Positions 33,142 to 40,908 of a DNA stretch of 64,000 nt are shown one piece after another. A program made the translations under genes and the position numbers. The stretch is from CBDCNH01 sp965219015 (GTDB taxonomy: Bacteria; Pseudomonadota; Alphaproteobacteria; Rhodobacterales; Rhodobacteraceae). Every line of letters starts with the position of its first letter. The stretch's first letter is position 1. The stretch spans positions 310,001 to 374,000 of the forward strand of contig CBDCNH010000013.1 of NCBI GenBank assembly GCA_965219015.1. Reading direction: 5' to 3'. Under the pieces are notes generated by a model. That model was not told the origin of the DNA. It did not search any database and saw nothing but the letters and a program-made list of their open reading frames with translations.

Positions 33142-33743
33142 CGCGCGAGGAACATCGCCACCGCGCCATCGACGACGCGGGCGATCTCGATGTCGGTGAA
33201 ATGCCGGGCGAGACCGAAGACCATGCGCGGATAGAGATCGGCCTTGCAGAGCTCGGCGAACTGGTCGGCGGCGAGGTCGGGGTCTTCGACGGCAAGCTCG
33301 CCGCGCGCGGTGGCGGCGACAAGATACGCGCGGATCCTTGCGCGAACCTGCGCGGGGCCCGACTCGTAGAACGCGCGTCCGACCTCCGGGAAGCGCTCGG
33401 TCTCGGCGACCATGACGCGGAAGACGCGCTGCGTGAGGTCGGAGAGGAGGAACGTCGTCATCCAGCGCGCCGCGTCGCGAAGGATGACCTCGGGCGCGCC
33501 CGGACGGTCGAAGATCTCGACGGCCCGTTCCGCCTGCGCCCGGCATTCGGCGCGCGCGACCTCGAGGAACAGCAGCCGCTTGTCGGGAAAGTAGCTGTAG
33601 AGCGTCGCCTTGGAGACGCGCGCCTGGCGGGCGATATCGTCGACCGAGGCGCCGTCGAAGCCGGAGCGCAGGAACACCTCGCGCGCGCCTTCGAGCACCT
33701 GGTCGAACTTGCGGCCCCGTCTGACTGCGGCCTCGCCGGTCAT
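33129..33743 (-). CDS. TetR-family transcriptional regulator
   Basis: A 204-residue regulator. The N-terminal helix-turn-helix is SVDDIARQARVSKATLYSYF at about residues 33-52, the standard TetR form, followed by PDKRLLFLEV. The C-terminal ligand domain includes FRVMVAETERFPEVGRAFYE, as in the AefR-like TetR subgroup that often controls efflux or fatty-acid genes. Start ATG 33743 is the first in front of the HTH. It is divergent from mbfA with 113 bp between, a region that also carries a predicted iron-responsive site. Its target is unknown; the RND pump at 42063 is 8 kb away. Confidence 0.87.
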   Translation of the reverse strand: MTGEAAVRRGRKFDQVLEGAREVFLRSGFDGASVDDIARQARVSKATLYSYFPDKRLLFLEVARAECRAQAERAVEIFDRPGAPEVILRDAARWMTTFLLSDLTQRVFRVMVAETERFPEVGRAFYESGPAQVRARIRAYLVAATARGELAVEDPDLAADQFAELCKADLYPRMVFGLARHFTDIEIARVVDGAVAMFLARYAV

Positions 33744-33826
33744 GCGCCTGTCCTCCGCGACGCCCGTGATAGCGCGTCCGGCGCCGGATCGTCCAGCGGG
33801 CTTGCCGCCGCCTGACGGGACGTTAG

Positions 33827-33843
33827 ATTGGAACGATTCTAAA
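33827..33843. promoter_or_regulatory. Predicted Irr ICE box before mbfA
   Basis: ATTGGAACGATTCTAAA matches the iron-control element TTTAGAA-N3-TTCTAAA at 12 of 14 defined positions. It ends 13 bp before the mbfA start, next to its GGAGG ribosome site, where binding of Irr would block expression. Irr control of mbfA is known in Agrobacterium and Bradyrhizobium. Confidence 0.65.
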
Positions 33844-33856
33844 TCGGAGGCGATCC

Positions 33857-34834
33857 ATGATCCCGGGCTTCGCGTCGCGCCGCCGCTTTTCCGAGCTGAC
33901 CGAGCGCGAGATCCTGGCGCTGGCGATCTCGTCGGAGGAGGATGACGGGCGCATCTACCGCGGCTACGGCGCGCGGCTGCGAGACGATTATCCGGCATCC
34001 GCAGCCGTCTTCGACGGCATGGCCGACGAGGAGGACGGGCACCGGCGGCGCCTGATCGATCTCTACCGCGCACGTTTCGGGGAGGTGATCCCGCTCATCC
34101 GCCGCGAGCATGTGGCGGGCTTCTACGCGCGCCGTCCGGTCTGGCTCGTCGAGACGCTCGGCCTCGAGCGCATCCGGGCCGAGGCGGAGGCGATGGAGCA
34201 CCAGGCGGAGCGGTTCTACCTCAGGGCCGCCGCGGCCACGCAGGACGCCGCGACCCGCAGGCTCCTCGGCGACCTCGCGGCGGCCGAGGCAGGGCACACG
34301 GCCAGGGCGGGCGAGCTGGAAGCGGAGCATCTCGGCACGGACGAACGCAGCGGCGAGGACCGGCAGGCGGCGCGGCAGTTCGTGCTGACCTGGGTGCAGC
34401 CGGGGCTCGCGGGCCTGATGGACGGCTCGGTCTCGACGCTGGCGCCGATCTTCGCGACGGCGTTCGCGACGCACGACACGCATACCACGTTCCTCGTCGG
34501 GCTCGCGGCCTCCATCGGCGCGGGCATCTCGATGGGCTTCACCGAGGTCGCGTCCGACGACGGCGCGCTCTCGGGCCGCGGCTCGCCGCTGAAGCGCGGG
34601 CTCGCAGCGGGCGTGATGACGGCGGCGGGCGGGCTCGGGCACGCGCTGCCGTACCTCATCCCGGCATTCTGGACCGCGACGGGCATCGCCTTCGCGGTGG
34701 TGTTCGTCGAGCTCTGGGCCATCGCCTGGATCCAGAAGCGCTACATGGCGACGCCGTTCGCGCGGGCCGCCTTGCAAGTCGTGCTCGGCGGTGCTCTCGT
34801 TTTCGGCGCGGGGGTGCTGATCGGGACGGGGTAG
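33857..34834 (+). CDS. mbfA: Membrane-bound ferritin A, iron exporter (rubrerythrin-VIT1 fusion)
   Basis: A 325-residue inner-membrane protein. The N-terminal ferritin/rubrerythrin-like domain (about 1-165) has ILALAISSEEDDGRIYRGYG, GMADEEDGHRRRL and LAAAEAGHTARAGELE, whose Glu and His residues form the di-iron site. The C-terminal VIT1-type domain (about 175-325) has the amphipathic GLMDGSVSTLAPIFATAFAT and two or three more membrane helices. The architecture and length are those of MbfA, which exports iron and protects against peroxide stress. An ICE-box-like site lies directly upstream. The nitroreductase gene begins at the base after its stop codon, so the two are co-transcribed. Confidence 0.9.
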   Translation: MIPGFASRRRFSELTEREILALAISSEEDDGRIYRGYGARLRDDYPASAAVFDGMADEEDGHRRRLIDLYRARFGEVIPLIRREHVAGFYARRPVWLVETLGLERIRAEAEAMEHQAERFYLRAAAATQDAATRRLLGDLAAAEAGHTARAGELEAEHLGTDERSGEDRQAARQFVLTWVQPGLAGLMDGSVSTLAPIFATAFATHDTHTTFLVGLAASIGAGISMGFTEVASDDGALSGRGSPLKRGLAAGVMTAAGGLGHALPYLIPAFWTATGIAFAVVFVELWAIAWIQKRYMATPFARAALQVVLGGALVFGAGVLIGTG

Positions 34835-35524
34835 ATGGACGAGACGGGCTACATGCCGCTGCCGCTGCCGGATCGGGTGCGGCGGGGCGACGCCGACGCG
34901 CAGGCGGCCGTCGAGGCGTTTCGGGACACCATGCGGCGGCGCCATTCGGTGCGCGACTTCGCCCCCGACCCGGTGCCGCAGGCGGTGATCGAGGCCGCCG
35001 TCGCCGCGGCAGGCACGGCACCGAGCGGCGCCAACCAGCAGCCCTGGCACTTCGTCGCCATCTCAGACCCCGCGATGAAGGCCGAGGTCCGTGCCGCCGC
35101 CGAGGCCGAGGAGGAAGCGTTCTACGCCGGCGGCGGCGGCGACGCCTGGCTCGCGGCCCTCGAGCCGATCGGGACCGGCGCCTCGAAGCCGCATCTCGAG
35201 GTGGCGCCCTGGCTCGTCGTCGTCTTCGCGCAGCGCTGGGGCGAGGCGCCGGACGGCGGGCGCCGCAAGCACTACTACGTCCCCGAGAGCACCGGCATCG
35301 CCACGGGCTTCCTCATCGCCGCGCTGCACCACGCGGGGCTGGTGGCGCTCACGCACACGCCGAACCCGATGAAGTTCCTCAACGCGCTCTGCGGCCGCCC
35401 GGACGCCGAGAAGCCGCTGATGATCCTCGCCGTCGGCCACCCGGCGCCGGACGCGACCGTGCCCGCCGCGGCGAAGCGCAAGAAGCCGCTCGGGGACATC
35501 CTGACGGTTCTGGATGGTTTGTAG
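34835..35524 (+). CDS. Nitroreductase-family flavoprotein
   Basis: A 229-residue FMN-binding oxidoreductase. RRRHSVRDFAPDPVP near residue 35 holds the phosphate-binding Arg residues, GTAPSGANQQPWHFVAISDP the FMN pocket, and a C-terminal LMILAVGHPAPDA the end of the fold. Together with the absence of a long insertion this resembles the BluB/iodotyrosine-deiodinase side of the family; substrate specificity cannot be assigned. It follows mbfA with no gap, so it is probably iron- or redox-regulated with it. A flavin reductase beside an iron exporter could supply Fe(II), but this is speculation. Confidence 0.85.
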   Translation: MDETGYMPLPLPDRVRRGDADAQAAVEAFRDTMRRRHSVRDFAPDPVPQAVIEAAVAAAGTAPSGANQQPWHFVAISDPAMKAEVRAAAEAEEEAFYAGGGGDAWLAALEPIGTGASKPHLEVAPWLVVVFAQRWGEAPDGGRRKHYYVPESTGIATGFLIAALHHAGLVALTHTPNPMKFLNALCGRPDAEKPLMILAVGHPAPDATVPAAAKRKKPLGDILTVLDGL

Positions 35525-35536
35525 CCATTTCTACTA

Positions 35537-35560
35537 GACTATAGTCAAAAACACTATAAT
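35537..35560 (+). promoter_or_regulatory. AT-rich promoter and palindrome before the AAA ATPase
   Basis: A perfect -10 hexamer TATAAT lies at 35555-35560, only 15 bp before the ATG, so the transcript would be nearly leaderless. The palindrome GACTATAGTC at 35537-35546 and the repeated ACTATA (35538 and 35553) suggest an operator. No good -35 or ribosome site is seen. The whole gap is strikingly AT-rich for this DNA. Confidence 0.55.
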
Positions 35561-35575
35561 GCCTTAGACATCGCT

Positions 35576-36760
35576 ATGGATCCATTTCGCAATCCCTTCG
35601 CGCCCGGCGCGGGCAGCAGTCCGCCGGAGCTGGCAGGCCGGGGCGACATCCTCGATGTGGCGAAGCTATCCTGCCGCCGGGCCGTCGCGGGACGGAGCGC
35701 CCGATCGCTGATGCTGCTCGGCCTGCGTGGCACCGGGAAGACAGTGCTGCTCGGAGAGATCGAGACCATCGGCCAGTCGAACGGCCTCCTCGTCTCCCGG
35801 ATCGAGGCGCCGGAGGGGGAAAGCCTCGCTCGGTTGCTTTTGCCGGAAATGCGAAAGGTCATGCGAAGCGTGTCGAATGTGGAAGCCGCACGGCAGCTTG
35901 CCGAGCGCGCACGACGCGGCCTTCGCGGATTTGCAGCAGCGCTACGGATCAGTGTCGCAGAAATTGACATCGCGGTCGTGCCGGAGCCAGGTCTTGCCGA
36001 CAGCGGAGACATCGTTTCCGACTTGCCAGACCTCTTCGAGGCCATCGGGATAGCCGCGAAGGCCGCCGGAAAGGGCTGGCTGCTCCTTGTCGACGAAGTT
36101 CAGTATCTCTCCGAACCGGATCTTTCCGCACTTATCGTTGCGCTCCATCGGACGGCGCAAAGGGGCCTGCCGGTGGTCTTCGCCGGCGCAGGACTTCCTC
36201 AGGTAGCGCGCCTGGCGGGCGACGCGAAGTCCTCTGCGGAACGGCTCTTCCACTACCTTGCTGTCGATGCGCTCATGCCCGAGCCCGCTGCCCGCGCGAT
36301 CCGAAAGCCGATCGAGGACGAGGGCGCATCGATCGACGACGACGCGCTGGCGCTGATCGTCGCGCAGACCGCGGGATACCCGTTCTTCCTTCAGGAATGG
36401 GGTGCTTCGGTCTGGGACGTTGCAGAGGCGGACAGAGTGTGCCTCAGGGACGCCGAAATCTCCTACGGGCTGGCACTTCAATCTCTCGACGAAGGATTCT
36501 TCAAGGTTCGCGTCGACCGTCTGACGCGCGCGGAAACCGCCCTGGTGGTTGCGATGGCGGGGCTTGGTGACGGGCCCTACCCCATGGCGTCCATCGCTGC
36601 CGCGCTCGGACGAACCCAGAGTTCGCTCGGACCGACCCGGGCGAATGTCATACGCAAGGGTATGATCTGGAGCACGGAGCATGGCTATCTCGACTTTACC
36701 GTCCCGCTCTTCGCCGACTACATGCGGCGCCGTCAGGCGGCCCCGGACCCGTCTGCCTGA
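35576..36760 (+). CDS. AAA-type ATPase of the ORC/Cdc6-like fold with C-terminal winged helix, function unknown
   Basis: A 394-residue protein. The N-terminus MDPFRNPFAPGAGSSPPELAGR leads into Walker A GLRGTGKT (49-56) and Walker B LLLVDEVQYL (Asp173, Glu174). PVVFAGAGLPQ is sensor 1 and AGYPFFLQEWG follows in the lid. The C-terminal part (about 310-390) looks like a winged helix: SIAAALGRTQSSLGPTRANV. This matches a widespread bacterial family of stand-alone ATPases related to ORC/STAND proteins, of unknown role. It is a single gene between a nitroreductase and fghA, with less GC-biased codons than its neighbours and an AT-rich promoter, so recent acquisition is possible. Confidence 0.75.
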   Translation: MDPFRNPFAPGAGSSPPELAGRGDILDVAKLSCRRAVAGRSARSLMLLGLRGTGKTVLLGEIETIGQSNGLLVSRIEAPEGESLARLLLPEMRKVMRSVSNVEAARQLAERARRGLRGFAAALRISVAEIDIAVVPEPGLADSGDIVSDLPDLFEAIGIAAKAAGKGWLLLVDEVQYLSEPDLSALIVALHRTAQRGLPVVFAGAGLPQVARLAGDAKSSAERLFHYLAVDALMPEPAARAIRKPIEDEGASIDDDALALIVAQTAGYPFFLQEWGASVWDVAEADRVCLRDAEISYGLALQSLDEGFFKVRVDRLTRAETALVVAMAGLGDGPYPMASIAAALGRTQSSLGPTRANVIRKGMIWSTEHGYLDFTVPLFADYMRRRQAAPDPSA

Positions 36761-36829
36761 TCCCGCGCGTTGCCTTCCGTCCGCCCATGCTGTTCAAGGG
36801 GCGGCTGGAAGCGGCGGGGGAAACCGGGG

Positions 36830-37660
36830 ATGAAGACGGTTTCGGAGAACCGGGCCTTCGGGGGCGTGCAGGGCGTCTACAGCCACCTCTCGGAAGCGAC
36901 GGGCACGGAGATGACGTTCGGGCTTTTCCTGCCGGAGGAGAGCTCGGACGATCCGGTGCCGCTCATGTGGTACCTCTCGGGGCTCACCTGCACGCACGAG
37001 AACGCGATGCTGAAGGCGGGCGCGCAGGGCTGGGCGTCGGAGCAGGGCGTGGCGATCGTGTTTCCCGACACCTCGCCGCGCGGCGACGGGGTGGCGGACG
37101 ACGCGGCCTTCGACATGGGGCAGGGGGCGAGCTTCTACGTCAACGCGACCGAGGCGCCGTGGAGCCCGCACTTCCGCATGTGGGACTACCTGGTGGACGA
37201 CCTGCCGGGGCTCCTCTTCAACACGTTCCCGCTCGACGAGGACCGCCAGTCGATCACCGGGCATTCGATGGGCGGGCATGGCGCGCTCACCATCGCGATG
37301 GCCTATCCGGGGCGGTTCTGCTCGGTGTCGGCGTTCGCGCCGATCGCGCACCCGACCGCCTCGGACTGGGGCCGGCGGCAGTTCCGCGCCTATCTCGGCC
37401 GCGACGAGGCGCGCTGGGCCGCGCATGACGCGACCCTGGTGCTGCGGAAGCGCGGCTTCGACGGGCCGCTCCTGATCGATCAGGGCGCCAGCGACCCGTA
37501 CCTCGACCTCCTGATGCCGGAGGCGCTCGCCGAGGCGATGACGGCGCGCCGTCAGCCCGGCGTGTTCCGCATGCAGAAGGGCTACGACCACAGCTACCAT
37601 TTCGTCGCGAGCTTCATGCAGGACCATGTCGAGTTCCACGCCGAGGCGCTCTATGCGTGA
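36830..37660 (+). CDS. fghA: S-formylglutathione hydrolase
   Basis: A 276-residue esterase-D family hydrolase. The nucleophile elbow GHSMGGHGAL puts the catalytic Ser at 146, LIDQGASDPYLD supplies the Asp and KGYDHSYHF the His. LSGLTCTHENAMLKAGAQ near the N-terminus is the conserved glutathione-side motif. It hydrolyses S-formylglutathione to formate and glutathione, the step after the class III dehydrogenase at 29507. The start at 36830 (MKTVSENRAFGG) follows CCGGGG; an open frame runs back to 36770 without family similarity. It heads a group of four closely spaced plus-strand genes. Confidence 0.9.
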   Translation: MKTVSENRAFGGVQGVYSHLSEATGTEMTFGLFLPEESSDDPVPLMWYLSGLTCTHENAMLKAGAQGWASEQGVAIVFPDTSPRGDGVADDAAFDMGQGASFYVNATEAPWSPHFRMWDYLVDDLPGLLFNTFPLDEDRQSITGHSMGGHGALTIAMAYPGRFCSVSAFAPIAHPTASDWGRRQFRAYLGRDEARWAAHDATLVLRKRGFDGPLLIDQGASDPYLDLLMPEALAEAMTARRQPGVFRMQKGYDHSYHFVASFMQDHVEFHAEALYA

Positions 37661-37666
37661 GCGGGC

Positions 37667-38131
37667 GTGACGGCGATCTACGTCGATGCCGACGCCTGCC
37701 CGGTGAAGGCCGAGGCCGAGCGGGTGGCGGGGCGCCATGCGGTCACGATGTACCTCGTCTCGAACGGCGGGCTCAGGCCCTCGCCGCATCCGCGCGTCGA
37801 GATGGTGTTCGTGCCCGAGGGCCCCGACGAGGCCGACCGCTGGATCGCCGAGCGCGCGGGTCCGGGCGACGTGGTGGTGACGGGCGACGTGCCGCTCGCC
37901 GCGCGTTGCGTGGCGGCGGGCGCGCGGGTGCTGCGGCACGACGGGCAGGCGTTCACGCCCGCCAACATCGGCAACGTGCTCGCGACCCGCGACCTGATGG
38001 CCGACCTCCGCGCCGCCGATCCGTTCCGGCAGGGCGGCGGGCGGCCCTTCGCACGCGCCGACCGCTCGCGCTTCGCCGGCGCGCTCGACGCCGCGGTTCG
38101 CGATGCCCGGCGGGACGCGCCGGATGATTGA
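37667..38131 (+). CDS. YaiI/YqxD family protein (UPF0178)
   Basis: A 154-residue soluble protein starting at GTG 37667, 6 bp after fghA. IYVDADACPVKAEAERVA at the N-terminus is the family signature, a PIN-like acidic cluster, and GDVVVTGDVPLAARCVAAGA and FTPANIGNVLATRDLM complete it. The family is conserved across bacteria, with an NYN/PIN-like nuclease fold predicted, but its role is unknown. It overlaps the HAD gene by 8 bp. Confidence 0.88.
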   Translation: MTAIYVDADACPVKAEAERVAGRHAVTMYLVSNGGLRPSPHPRVEMVFVPEGPDEADRWIAERAGPGDVVVTGDVPLAARCVAAGARVLRHDGQAFTPANIGNVLATRDLMADLRAADPFRQGGGRPFARADRSRFAGALDAAVRDARRDAPDD

Positions 38132-38741
38132 AGCTGTCGTCTGGGACATCGGCAACGTGCTTCTCGAATGGAACCCCGAGCGGTTCTACGATGGGCTGAT
38201 GCCGCGGGCCGAGCGCGAGCGCATGTTCCGCGAAGCCGGGCTCCACGCCATGAACGAGGGCATCGACGCGGGTGCGGTCTTTCGCGAGACGGTCCATGCC
38301 CATGCCGAGGGTTTCCCCGAGTGGCGCGAGTTGATCGTGCTCTGGCACGACCGCTGGGACGAGATCCTGGCGCCGGCCATCGACCGCTCGGTGCGACTGC
38401 TGCGCGCGCTCCGGCGTGCCGGCGTGCCCGTGTTCGCTTTGTCGAACTTCGGTCGCGAGAGCTTCGCGCTGGCGGAGACGGCGTATCCGTTCCTCGCTGA
38501 GTTCGACCGCCGCTACATCTCGGGCCGGATGGGCGTCATCAAGCCCGACCCGGAGATCTTCGCCCGTGTCGAGGCGGATTGCGGCGTGGCGCCGGCGGGG
38601 CTCCTTTTCGTCGACGACCGGCCGGAGAACCTCGCTGTGGCAGCGGCGCGGGGCTGGGGGACGCACCGCTTCGAGGGACCGGAGGGGTGGGCCGCGCGCC
38701 TGGTGGCGGACGGGCTGCTCAGCGTCGAGGACGCGGCCTGA
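38124..38741 (+). CDS. HAD-family hydrolase (YihX-like)
   Basis: A 205-residue haloacid-dehalogenase-like hydrolase. Motif I is VVWDIGNVLLEW, where the first Asp of DxD is kept but the second is Asn (DIGNV), as in the YihX-like branch; motif II is FALSNF, motif III the Lys of GVIKPDPEIF, motif IV FVDDRPENL. The cap domain is small and helical (about 15-90). The start at ATG 38124 lies inside the end of the YaiI gene. A phosphatase for a small sugar phosphate is likely. It overlaps the next gene by one base. Confidence 0.87.
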   Translation: MIEAVVWDIGNVLLEWNPERFYDGLMPRAERERMFREAGLHAMNEGIDAGAVFRETVHAHAEGFPEWRELIVLWHDRWDEILAPAIDRSVRLLRALRRAGVPVFALSNFGRESFALAETAYPFLAEFDRRYISGRMGVIKPDPEIFARVEADCGVAPAGLLFVDDRPENLAVAAARGWGTHRFEGPEGWAARLVADGLLSVEDAA

Positions 38742-39634
38742 TGGAGATCGTCGGCCCGGAGGCCGAGGCGCTCCTCGACTGGCCGGGCGTGGTGGCGGCG
38801 CTCGAGGCCGGGCACCGCCTGCCGCGGGCCGAGCTGCGCGACAGCGTGATCGTGCGGGGCCTGGACACGGTTCTGACGCGCACGGCGACGGTGCCGGGGC
38901 TCGGCACGGCGGTGAAGGTGGCGACCGTGTTTCCGGGCAATACGGCCAAGGGGCTGCCCGCGGTCAACGGGACGGTGATGCTCTTCGACGACGCCACCGG
39001 GCGGCCGGAGGCTCTGGTCGACTTCCACCTCGTGACGAAGTGGAAGACGGCCGCCGACAGCGTGCTGTCCGCGACGCGGCTCGCGCGGCAGGAAAGCCGC
39101 CGGATCCTGATCGTCGGTGCCGGCGCGGTTGCGCGCTCGCTGCGCGAGGGCTACGCCGCGCTGTTTCCCGGCGCCACGTTCACCGTCTGGGCGCGACGGC
39201 GGGAGGCGGCCGAGGCGCTGGGCTGCGCCGTCGCGGATGATCTCGAGACGGCCGTCGCGGCGGCCGACATCATCGCCACCGCGACGATGGCGACGGAGCC
39301 CATCATCCGCGGCGCCTGGCTTCGGCCCGGCACGCACCTCGACCTCATCGGCGCCTACCGGGCCGACATGCGCGAGGTGGACGACGCCGCCATCCGGGCG
39401 GGGCGGCTCTTCGTCGATGCGCGCGCGACCACGGTGGCGCATATCGGCGAGGTCGCCGACCCCATCGCGCGCGGGGTGATCGGCCCGGAGGCGGTGATCG
39501 CCGACTTCTACGAGCCGGAGCGCTACCGCCGCGAGGCGCCCGGCGAGATCACCATCGCCAAGAACGGCGGCGGCGCGCATCTCGATCTGATGGTCGCGCG
39601 GCACATCCTCGCGCGGTCACGCGAGCGCGGCTGA
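38741..39634 (+). CDS. Ornithine cyclodeaminase / mu-crystallin family protein
   Basis: A 297-residue dehydrogenase-like protein. ILIVGAGAVARSLREGYAAL near residue 120 is the NAD(P)-binding fold; AVKVATVFPGNTAKGLPAVN and ALVDFHLVTKWKTAADSVLS are the substrate-side motifs of the family, and the C-terminus has TIAKNGGGAHLDLMVAR. The Lys and Asp positions used in cyclodeamination appear to be present, yet members also act as ketimine reductases or alanopine-like dehydrogenases, so the substrate is open. It ends the four-gene run from fghA and overlaps the convergent MFS gene by 18 bp. Confidence 0.86.
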   Translation: MEIVGPEAEALLDWPGVVAALEAGHRLPRAELRDSVIVRGLDTVLTRTATVPGLGTAVKVATVFPGNTAKGLPAVNGTVMLFDDATGRPEALVDFHLVTKWKTAADSVLSATRLARQESRRILIVGAGAVARSLREGYAALFPGATFTVWARRREAAEALGCAVADDLETAVAAADIIATATMATEPIIRGAWLRPGTHLDLIGAYRADMREVDDAAIRAGRLFVDARATTVAHIGEVADPIARGVIGPEAVIADFYEPERYRREAPGEITIAKNGGGAHLDLMVARHILARSRERG

Positions 39635-40852
39635 GGGCGCGCGCTCGCGGATCGGCAGGTGGACCACCGCCGAGAACGCGCCGATCGCGACCCCGATCCA
39701 CCACACCGCCGTGTAGGTGCCGTAAAGGTCGTAGAGCCGCCCGCCGAGCCAGACGCCGGTGAAGGCACCGAGCTGGTGCGAGAAGAACACGATGCCGTAG
39801 AGCGTGCCCATGTACCGCAGCCCGTAGAGCTGGGCCACGAGCCCCGAGGTGAGCGGCACCGTGGCGAGCCAGAGCGCGCCCATGCCGGCGGAGAACACGA
39901 GCACGCTCGCGGGCGTCACCGGCACGAGGATGAACGCCGCGGCGAGGATCGTGCGCCCGGTGTAGATGCCGGCGAGGAGGTACTTCTTCGAGTGCCGCCG
40001 GCCGAGCGCGCCGGCGAGGATGGTGCCGCCGATGTTGGCCGCGCCGATGACCGCGATGGCGAGCGCGCCGAGCGCCGACGTGGTGCGGACGCCGAGGCTC
40101 GCCAGCGTCCCCGACGGGTCGATGGCGCCGCACATCTCCGTCACGAGGGCGGGAAAATGCGCGGTGATGAAGCCAAGCTGGTAGCCGCAGGAGAAGAAAC
40201 CGAGGAAGATGAGCGCGAACGACGGGTCGCGGAGCGCACGGGCGAGGGCGTCGCGAAGGGTCTCCGGCGTCTCGTGCGCCGTGTCCCCGGCGGGCGCGCG
40301 CAGGAGCGGCAGCGCCGCGAGGACGGACAGGATGAGGGCCGCGAAGATGAGAAACACCGTCTGCCACGGGAAGTGGCCGAGGAGCCATGCCGCCGTGGGC
40401 GCCCCGAAGACCTGCCCCGCCGAGCCGGCCGCGGTGGCGATGCCGAGGACGAGCGAGCGGTTCGCGTCCGAGGCCGCGCGGCCGACGACGGCGAGGATGA
40501 CGCCGAAGCCGGTGCCCGCGACGCCGAAGCCCACCAGGATCTCGAGCATCTGATGCTGCTCGGGGGTCACGGCGAAGGCCGACAGCACGAGCCCCGCGGC
40601 GTAGACCACCGCGCCGAGCACGATCGCCCGGCGGTCGCCGAACCGCTCGGCGAAGGCGCCGAAGATCGGCTGGCCAAAGCCCCAGGCGAGGTTCTGCACC
40701 GCGATGGCGAGCGAGAACTCGGCGCGCGGCCAGCCGAATTCGGCGCTGATCGGGATCTGGAACACGCCGAAGCTCGCACGGATCGCGAAGCTGACCATGA
40801 TGATGATCGACGCGCCGACGAGGAGCGGGGTGAAGACGCGGGTGTCGGGCAT
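39617..40852 (-). CDS. MFS transporter (oxalate/formate-antiporter-like)
   Basis: A 411-residue permease with twelve hydrophobic segments. The first helix MVSFAIRASFGVFQIPISAE and the FGWPRAEFSLAIAVQNLAWG block after it are typical of the monocarboxylate/oxalate-formate branch of the major facilitators; GAFAERFGDRRAI is the loop 2-3 motif. In the middle a hydrophilic loop (APAGDTAHETPETLRDALAR) separates the two halves. The substrate is not known, but an organic acid is most likely. It is divergent from zapE with 56 bp between starts. Confidence 0.88.
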   Translation of the reverse strand: MPDTRVFTPLLVGASIIIMVSFAIRASFGVFQIPISAEFGWPRAEFSLAIAVQNLAWGFGQPIFGAFAERFGDRRAIVLGAVVYAAGLVLSAFAVTPEQHQMLEILVGFGVAGTGFGVILAVVGRAASDANRSLVLGIATAAGSAGQVFGAPTAAWLLGHFPWQTVFLIFAALILSVLAALPLLRAPAGDTAHETPETLRDALARALRDPSFALIFLGFFSCGYQLGFITAHFPALVTEMCGAIDPSGTLASLGVRTTSALGALAIAVIGAANIGGTILAGALGRRHSKKYLLAGIYTGRTILAAAFILVPVTPASVLVFSAGMGALWLATVPLTSGLVAQLYGLRYMGTLYGIVFFSHQLGAFTGVWLGGRLYDLYGTYTAVWWIGVAIGAFSAVVHLPIRERAPSAALA

Positions 40853-40908
40853 CGCGGGCCTCCGGGAAACGCGGAACGCTGGCGCGGGCTGTCCGGCGCG
40901 TCAAGGCC

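Noticed and set aside
33822..33842. Alternative palindrome TTAGA-N10-TCTAA before mbfA as a TetR operator
   Set aside because: Arms are short and the spacing does not suit a TetR dimer well. The overlapping ICE-box reading explains more positions and agrees with known mbfA regulation.
35576..36760. AAA ATPase considered as part of a multi-gene defence island
   Set aside because: Neighbours are a nitroreductase and fghA, with no nuclease, methylase, transposase or toxin gene adjacent. A defence role is not supported by context.
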